This document shows positions 59,874-64,000 of a DNA stretch of 64,000 bases, one piece after another (position 1 is the stretch's first letter; each line of letters starts with the position of its first letter). The position numbers were made by a program, and so were the translations under genes. The notes below the pieces were generated by a model. It was not told where the DNA came from, ran no database searches, and saw only the letters and a list, made by a program, of their open reading frames with translations. Source of the DNA: Planctomycetota bacterium (GTDB lineage: Bacteria; Planctomycetota; UBA8742; UBA2392); assembly GCA_016712285.1 (NCBI GenBank), contig JADJRK010000001.1, positions 744,001 to 808,000 of the forward strand, written 5' to 3'.

Positions 59874-59910
59874 TTGAACCTCTCCGTGACTCTGTTACTC
59901 CGTGTTCAAC
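59874..59910. repeat. Short relic related to the GxxExxY cassette ends
   Basis: TTGAAC at 59874-59879 and GTTCAA at 59904-59909 form inverted ends around a CTCCGTGACTCTGTTACTCC-like core. The reverse complement starts GTTGAACACGGAGTAACAGAG, close to the left end of the 51.2-kb cassette (GTTGAACCACAGAGTCACAGAG). It looks like an empty or fused pair of ends. Confidence 0.5.
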
Positions 59911-59949
59911 ACGTGTAACGGCAGCGGGGCAAACCACGAGGAAAGACAG

Positions 59950-61626
59950 ATGGCAGCCAAACAGATCGTATTCGACCAGGACGCCCGCGAACGCATTCGC
60001 AACGGCGTGCGCAACCTTTCCCGCGCCGTAAAGGCGACACTCGGTCCTCGCGGCCGCAACGTGGTGATTGAAAAATCCTACGGCGCGCCGACCGTGACCA
60101 AGGACGGCGTAACCGTTGCCAAGGAAATCGAATTCAAGGATCCCTGGGAGAACATGGGCGCCCAGATCGTCAAGCAGGTCGCGAGCCAGACCAGCGACAA
60201 GGCGGGCGACGGCACCACCACCGCCACAGTTCTGGCCGAAGCGATTCTTGACGAAGGCCTCAAGAACGTAGCCGCCGGCGCCAACCCGATTGGAGTGCGT
60301 GACGGCATCAACAAGGCCGTTCACTGGGTGAGCGAGCAGCTGACCAAGAAGTCAAAGCCGATCAGCACCAGCGCCGAAGTGGCGCAGGTCGGCACGATTG
60401 CCGCCAACGGCGACGCCGAAATCGGCAAGATGCTGGCCGAGGCGATGGACAAGGTGGGCAAAGACGGCGTCATCACCGTCGAAGAGGGCAAAGGCCTTGA
60501 GACCGAAGTCGAGTGGGTCGAGGGCATGCAGTTCGACAAGGGCTACGTCAGCCCGCACTTCGTGACCGACCGCGCCAACATGCGCACCGAGTTCGAAGAC
60601 GCCTACCTGTTCATGTACGACAAGAAGCTCAGCAGCCTGAAAGACCTGATGCCGCTGCTGGAACAGCTGGCACGCGGCCAGAAGCAGGTTGTGTTCATCG
60701 CTGAAGACATCGAGGGCGAAGCGCTGGCAACGCTGGTGGTCAACCACCTGCGCGGCGTGCTGAAATGCGTGGCTGTCAAAGCCCCGGGCTTTGGCGATCG
60801 CCGCAAGGCCATGCTTGAAGACATAGCGGTGCTGACCGGCGGCAAGCTGATCAGCGAAGACATGGGCATGAGCCTTGAAACGGTCGGCCTGGACCTGCTG
60901 GGCCGCGCCAAGCGCGTGCTGATTGAGAAAGAGACCACCACGATCATCGAGGGTGCGGGCAAGAACAACGACATCAAGGCGCGCATTGACCAGCTCAACC
61001 GCGAGATCGAAAAGACCACCAGCGACTACGACCGCGAAAAGCTGCAAGAGCGCGTTGCCAAGCTGGCGGGCGGTGTGGCCAAACTGAAGGTCGGCGCAGC
61101 CACCGAAGTCGAAATGAAGGAAAAGAAGGCCCGCGTGGAAGACGCCCTGCACGCCACGCGCGCAGCCGTTGAAAGCGGCATTCTGCCGGGTGGCGGCGTG
61201 GCATTGCTGCGCCTGGCCGAAGGCCTTGAGAAGCTCAGCGGCACCAACGACGAGAAGATCGGCATCAGCATTGTGCGTCGGGCTCTCAGCGCGCCGGTCA
61301 AGCAGATTGCAGCCAACGCCGGCCTGGACGGCAGCGTGGTCGCAATGAAGATTCTCGAGAAAGCCGACTTCAACCACGGCTACAACGCCCAGACCGAGGT
61401 CTACGAAGACATGATCAAGGCGGGGGTAGTTGACCCGGCCAAGGTCACGATCACGGCGTTGCAGAACGCGGGCAGCGTGGCCACGCTGCTGCTGACGACC
61501 AACGTCGCCATCAGCGAAATCCCCCAGAAGAAAGAAGCTGCGCCTGCCATGGGCGGCGGCGGCATGGGTGGGATGGGCGGCATGGGTGGAATGGGCGGTA
61601 TGGGTGGCATGGGCGGTATGATGTAA
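59950..61626 (+). CDS. groEL: Chaperonin GroEL, paralogue 3 (with GGM tail)
   Basis: The protein is 558 residues from the ATG at 59950 (a GAGGAAAGA site lies upstream). LGPRGRNVV, ENMGAQIV, GDGTTTATV and RVEDAL are all canonical. The C-terminus is a run of GGM repeats, unlike paralogues 1 and 2, and it is paired with its own groES, so it is the best candidate for the housekeeping GroEL. A strong hairpin follows. Confidence 0.97.
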   Translation: MAAKQIVFDQDARERIRNGVRNLSRAVKATLGPRGRNVVIEKSYGAPTVTKDGVTVAKEIEFKDPWENMGAQIVKQVASQTSDKAGDGTTTATVLAEAILDEGLKNVAAGANPIGVRDGINKAVHWVSEQLTKKSKPISTSAEVAQVGTIAANGDAEIGKMLAEAMDKVGKDGVITVEEGKGLETEVEWVEGMQFDKGYVSPHFVTDRANMRTEFEDAYLFMYDKKLSSLKDLMPLLEQLARGQKQVVFIAEDIEGEALATLVVNHLRGVLKCVAVKAPGFGDRRKAMLEDIAVLTGGKLISEDMGMSLETVGLDLLGRAKRVLIEKETTTIIEGAGKNNDIKARIDQLNREIEKTTSDYDREKLQERVAKLAGGVAKLKVGAATEVEMKEKKARVEDALHATRAAVESGILPGGGVALLRLAEGLEKLSGTNDEKIGISIVRRALSAPVKQIAANAGLDGSVVAMKILEKADFNHGYNAQTEVYEDMIKAGVVDPAKVTITALQNAGSVATLLLTTNVAISEIPQKKEAAPAMGGGGMGGMGGMGGMGGMGGMGGMM

Positions 61627-61653
61627 TCTGACGCGGGCTAGCGCTCCGCATGC

Positions 61654-61682
61654 AAGGCCCCTGCCACGGCGGGGGCCTTTGG
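61654..61682 (+). terminator. Terminator after the third groEL
   Basis: AAGGCCCC and GGGGCCTT form an 8-bp stem around TGCCACGGCG, which can pair further, and are followed by TTGG. It lies 27 bp after the groEL stop and before the toxin-antitoxin genes. Confidence 0.75.
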
Positions 61683-61722
61683 TTTGGTTCAGGCACGTTG
61701 TAGCATTGGGGTGGAGGACCCG

Positions 61723-61944
61723 ATGGCGAAAGACAAATCAGCGATCACACAAATGACCTTCGCCGAGCGGTGCGAGCTTCTGGAGACGCTTTGGGCGAGT
61801 ATCGAGAGTGACCCCGAGTTCGAAGGCATTCCGGATTGGCATCGCGAGATTCTGCAACAGCGCCTCGAGCGCATGCGGAATGACCCCCAGCCGGGCTACG
61901 CCGCCGATGACCTGTTCAAGAAACTTGCGGAACGTCGCAAGTGA
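61723..61944 (+). CDS. Putative addiction-module component (antitoxin)
   Basis: The protein is 73 residues from the ATG at 61723 (GGAGG site). It contains TFAERCELLETLWASIESDP and WHREILQQRLERMRNDP, the pattern of the TIGR02574 addiction-module family, which pairs with RelE/ParE-type toxins. It overlaps the downstream toxin by 4 bp (GTGA). Confidence 0.85.
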   Translation: MAKDKSAITQMTFAERCELLETLWASIESDPEFEGIPDWHREILQQRLERMRNDPQPGYAADDLFKKLAERRK

Positions 61945-62237
61945 AAGCATTCCGCATTGAGCCCGAGGTCTACGACGACCTCGCGGATGCAGCGGACTGG
62001 TACGACTCCAAAGAACCGGACCTTGGTGACCGGTTCTTGGACTTCGCTCAATCATTGATTCGAGCAGTGGCCGAGCGCCCCGACTCTTTCCCTTCGGTCG
62101 GCGGCCAAGTCAGAGTCGCTCACGCCAAGCCCTTTCCATACAAGGTTTACTTTCACGCGACAAACGACTCCGTGAAGGTGTTTGCAGTGCTGCATGGTGC
62201 CCGACGCCCGGGATCTTGGCGGGCCCGGCTGCGATAA
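61941..62237 (+). CDS. RelE/ParE-family toxin
   Basis: This 98-residue protein, with a GTG start, has RIEPEVYDDLADAADWYD, then RFLDFAQSLIRAVAERPDSFP and the C-terminal HGARRPGSWRARL, typical of the RelE/ParE fold. It is probably a ribosome-dependent mRNA interferase or a gyrase poison; the target is not predictable. It forms a toxin-antitoxin pair with the preceding gene. Confidence 0.87.
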   Translation: MKAFRIEPEVYDDLADAADWYDSKEPDLGDRFLDFAQSLIRAVAERPDSFPSVGGQVRVAHAKPFPYKVYFHATNDSVKVFAVLHGARRPGSWRARLR

Positions 62238-62299
62238 GGCTCAAAAAAGTAGTACTGAACTGAACGTAAGTCTGAATGAGCCCGCGCCACCCATGATTG

Positions 62300-63154
62300 A
62301 TGGCCATTGCGAGCATGCCCTGGTACGACCTGCCGGAAGTCCGCCAGTACACGGACGACCTGTGGCAAGCCGTTGCCCGGCAACTCCGCGCCGACGGCGT
62401 GAACTACGTTCCGGACGTTCTTGAGCGCGACCTGCACCACAGCGAGCAATGGATTCACCCTTCGCTCATGTTCACGCAGGCGTGCGGCTACGACATTGCC
62501 CTTGATGCCGGGCGCTTTCTGAAGGCCATTGCGGCCCCGTGCTTCCTGATGCCGGGTTGCAGCGCGCATTACTACTCAAGCAACGTGGTTGTGCGCGAAA
62601 GCTCTGACGCTCAAGAACTTGCGGACCTGCGCGGACTACGCGCGGTGATCAACAACGTTTCGTCGCACAGCGGCACCAATTCGTTCCGGGCCATGATCGC
62701 GCCGTTGTCCCGCGAAGGTCGCTTCTTTGGTGCCGTGGCCGAAAGCGGCGCTCACGTCACGAGTATCGAAATGCTGCACAACGGGCAAGCCGACGTCGCC
62801 TGCATTGACTGCGTGACGTGGGGCCTGCTCAAGCTGCACCGGCCCGCGTTCCTGCAGGGGTTGCGGGTGCTGGCCCAGACGCCGCTTGCGCCCGCGCCGC
62901 CGTACGTGACCAGCGTGCGCTATGGTCGCGTGTTTTCGCGCAAGCTGCAAAACGCACTGGTACGCGTGATGAGCAACCCCGACACAACCCAGACCCGCGC
63001 GAGCCTTGGCATCGGCGGCGTTGCGCTGCTGGACAACGGCGTGTACCAGCGCATTCTCGACTTTGAAGCTGTCGCCGCAGAGCACGGCTACTTTGAGCTG
63101 CCGGCGCCGGAGACCTCAGTGCTCAATCGGCTGCGCATGCGCGCTTCGACCTGA
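62300..63154 (+). CDS. PhnD/SsuA-like substrate-binding protein without signal peptide
   Basis: The protein is 284 residues. It starts AIASMPWYDLPEVRQYTDDLWQAV, the opening of the PF12974-type phosphate/phosphonate ABC substrate-binding proteins, then SLMFTQACGYDIAL and the later DVACIDCVTWGLL. There is no signal peptide or lipobox and no ABC permease or ATPase nearby. It may bind a small ligand in the cytoplasm, or the true start may differ. Confidence 0.75.
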   Translation: MAIASMPWYDLPEVRQYTDDLWQAVARQLRADGVNYVPDVLERDLHHSEQWIHPSLMFTQACGYDIALDAGRFLKAIAAPCFLMPGCSAHYYSSNVVVRESSDAQELADLRGLRAVINNVSSHSGTNSFRAMIAPLSREGRFFGAVAESGAHVTSIEMLHNGQADVACIDCVTWGLLKLHRPAFLQGLRVLAQTPLAPAPPYVTSVRYGRVFSRKLQNALVRVMSNPDTTQTRASLGIGGVALLDNGVYQRILDFEAVAAEHGYFELPAPETSVLNRLRMRAST

Positions 63155-63157
63155 CGC

Positions 63158-63316
63158 TCAATCGTCGCCGCCCGGATCTTGGCTGTCTGTCTGGATCTTG
63201 TGGTTCTTGTCAGTCTTGGCGACGACCACGTAGATGGCCGCAGCCACCATCAGCAACACAACCCCGCTGACGATTGCCAGTGCATTGTTCTGGATCCATT
63301 CCCACACCTGGCTCAT
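63158..63316 (-). CDS. Small single-pass membrane protein
   Basis: The protein is 52 residues from the ATG at 63316. A short Trp-rich start (MSQVWEWIQNN) and one helix (about 12-33) with a Lys/Asp/Gln-rich tail. No family recognised. It is between the PhnD-like gene (convergent) and the aldolase gene. Confidence 0.5.
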   Translation of the reverse strand: MSQVWEWIQNNALAIVSGVVLLMVAAAIYVVVAKTDKNHKIQTDSQDPGGDD

Positions 63317-63379
63317 GACCCAAGCATGGGCCAATCCGGGCATCAGGGCAAGCGATATCGAAAGTTTGCAGCCGGTCAC

Positions 63380-64000
63380 TCAGGCCAAGATCTGGCGCCA
63401 GGCCTGCAACGCGCGGTCTACGTCTTCGTGATCGACGTCGTTGTGGGTGACCAACCGCCAGCGGTTGCCCAGGACCATGGCCAACACCTTCTGTTCGGCG
63501 AGACGCTTCAGCCATGTGTCGAATTCGCTGTCGCGGCCCGGCACTGCGAAGTACAGGATATTGGTCTGTACGGTTGACATGTCAAGTTGCACGCCGCGCA
63601 GCCCGGCCAATCCCTCTGCGAGTCGGCGGGCGTTGGCGTGGTCGTCTTTGAGACGCTCGATCATCTTCGTGATGCTTACGATCCCGCAGGCTGCCAACAG
63701 GCCACTCTGGCGCATGCCGCCGCCGAGTTGCTTTCGCATGTAGCGGCCGCGCTCGATTTGTTCGCGGCTGCCGACAAGCACGCTGCCCACTGGCGAGCAC
63801 AGGCCCTTGCTCAGGCACACGCTGATCGTGTCAAAGGGCGCGCACCAGTCTTTCAATGGTACGCCGGTGGCGACGTGTGCGTTCCAGAGCCGGGCGCCGT
63901 CGAGGTGGTAGGCGGTCTTGTTGCGACGCGCGACCTCGGCCAGCGCGTGAATGTTCTCAAGCGGCACAATGGTTCCGCCCGCCGCGTTGTGCGTGTTCTC
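63380..64000 (-). CDS. Low-specificity threonine aldolase, partial
   Basis: The C-terminal part of a PLP enzyme that cleaves threonine to glycine and acetaldehyde; the N-terminus lies past the window end. The visible part has HLDGARLWNAHVATG, the PLP lysine in LSKGLCSPVGS and YMRKQLGGGMRQSGLLAACG. The family call is good. About 207 residues are present. Confidence 0.9.
   Translation of the reverse strand, partial: ENTHNAAGGTIVPLENIHALAEVARRNKTAYHLDGARLWNAHVATGVPLKDWCAPFDTISVCLSKGLCSPVGSVLVGSREQIERGRYMRKQLGGGMRQSGLLAACGIVSITKMIERLKDDHANARRLAEGLAGLRGVQLDMSTVQTNILYFAVPGRDSEFDTWLKRLAEQKVLAMVLGNRWRLVTHNDVDHEDVDRALQAWRQILA

Overview
The window is GC-rich, densely coded chromosomal DNA from a Gram-negative-type bacterium. 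It holds lipoproteins, a probable outer-membrane beta-barrel, a periplasmic efflux adaptor, MurD, and a WaaP-like kinase normally tied to envelope sugars. Several chaperonin paralogues, an FGE-sulfatase-type protein, FHA/sigma-54 control and an N-acetylornithine-type carbamoyltransferase make a planctomycete or related PVC-group lineage my best guess. That is an inference from gene content; no rRNA or tRNA gene was seen that could settle it. No stretch longer than about 300 bases lacks a gene. No CRISPR array or rRNA gene was seen.

Layout. 1-6.4 kb (plus): chaperone cluster groEL-groES-groEL, a small secreted protein, dnaJ, grpE, an FmdB zinc ribbon and YacG. 6.4-14.4 kb (minus): TruD, a TPR protein, lipoprotein, outer-membrane protein, CAP-domain protein, acetyltransferase, PHP phosphoesterase and CDF transporter. 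14.5-27.9 kb (mixed): a degenerate alpha/beta hydrolase, RusA-like nuclease, FGE-like protein with an inserted domain, GspF/PilC, a PTS IIA protein, a truncated TPR protein, purine nucleoside phosphorylase and an FHA/sigma-54 activator. 28-45.8 kb (mixed): a cysteine-poor thioredoxin-fold protein, HflX, a PilM/GspL-like plus PilO/GspM-like pair, Pcp, HemD, SppA, LipA, an eRF1-like protein, phosphohexomutase, carbamoyltransferase and UspA. 45.9-48.4 kb (plus): PEGA lipoprotein, MurD and an SRPBCC protein.

48.4-53.8 kb (minus) is the most interesting part. It looks like a compact bacterial ESCRT-III/Vps4-type membrane-remodelling locus. Three short charged helical proteins resemble Snf7/CHMP (ESCRT-III) proteins. 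They sit with an AAA ATPase that has an N-terminal MIT-like three-helix domain and a Vps4/CdvC-like C-terminus, a WaaP-like kinase and a vWA-like protein. A GxxExxY cassette with inverted ends is wedged exactly between one ESCRT-III-like gene and the ATPase gene, and a short relic of a similar element lies near 59.9 kb.

53.9-64 kb: an ABC exporter, a DUF433/DUF5615 toxin-antitoxin pair, an E1-like adenylyltransferase, a CDP-alcohol phosphatidyltransferase coupled to an atypical P-II protein, a response regulator leading into a second groES-groEL pair (the only GroEL here with the GGM tail), a second toxin-antitoxin pair, a PhnD-like protein without a signal peptide, and a partial threonine aldolase running off the end.
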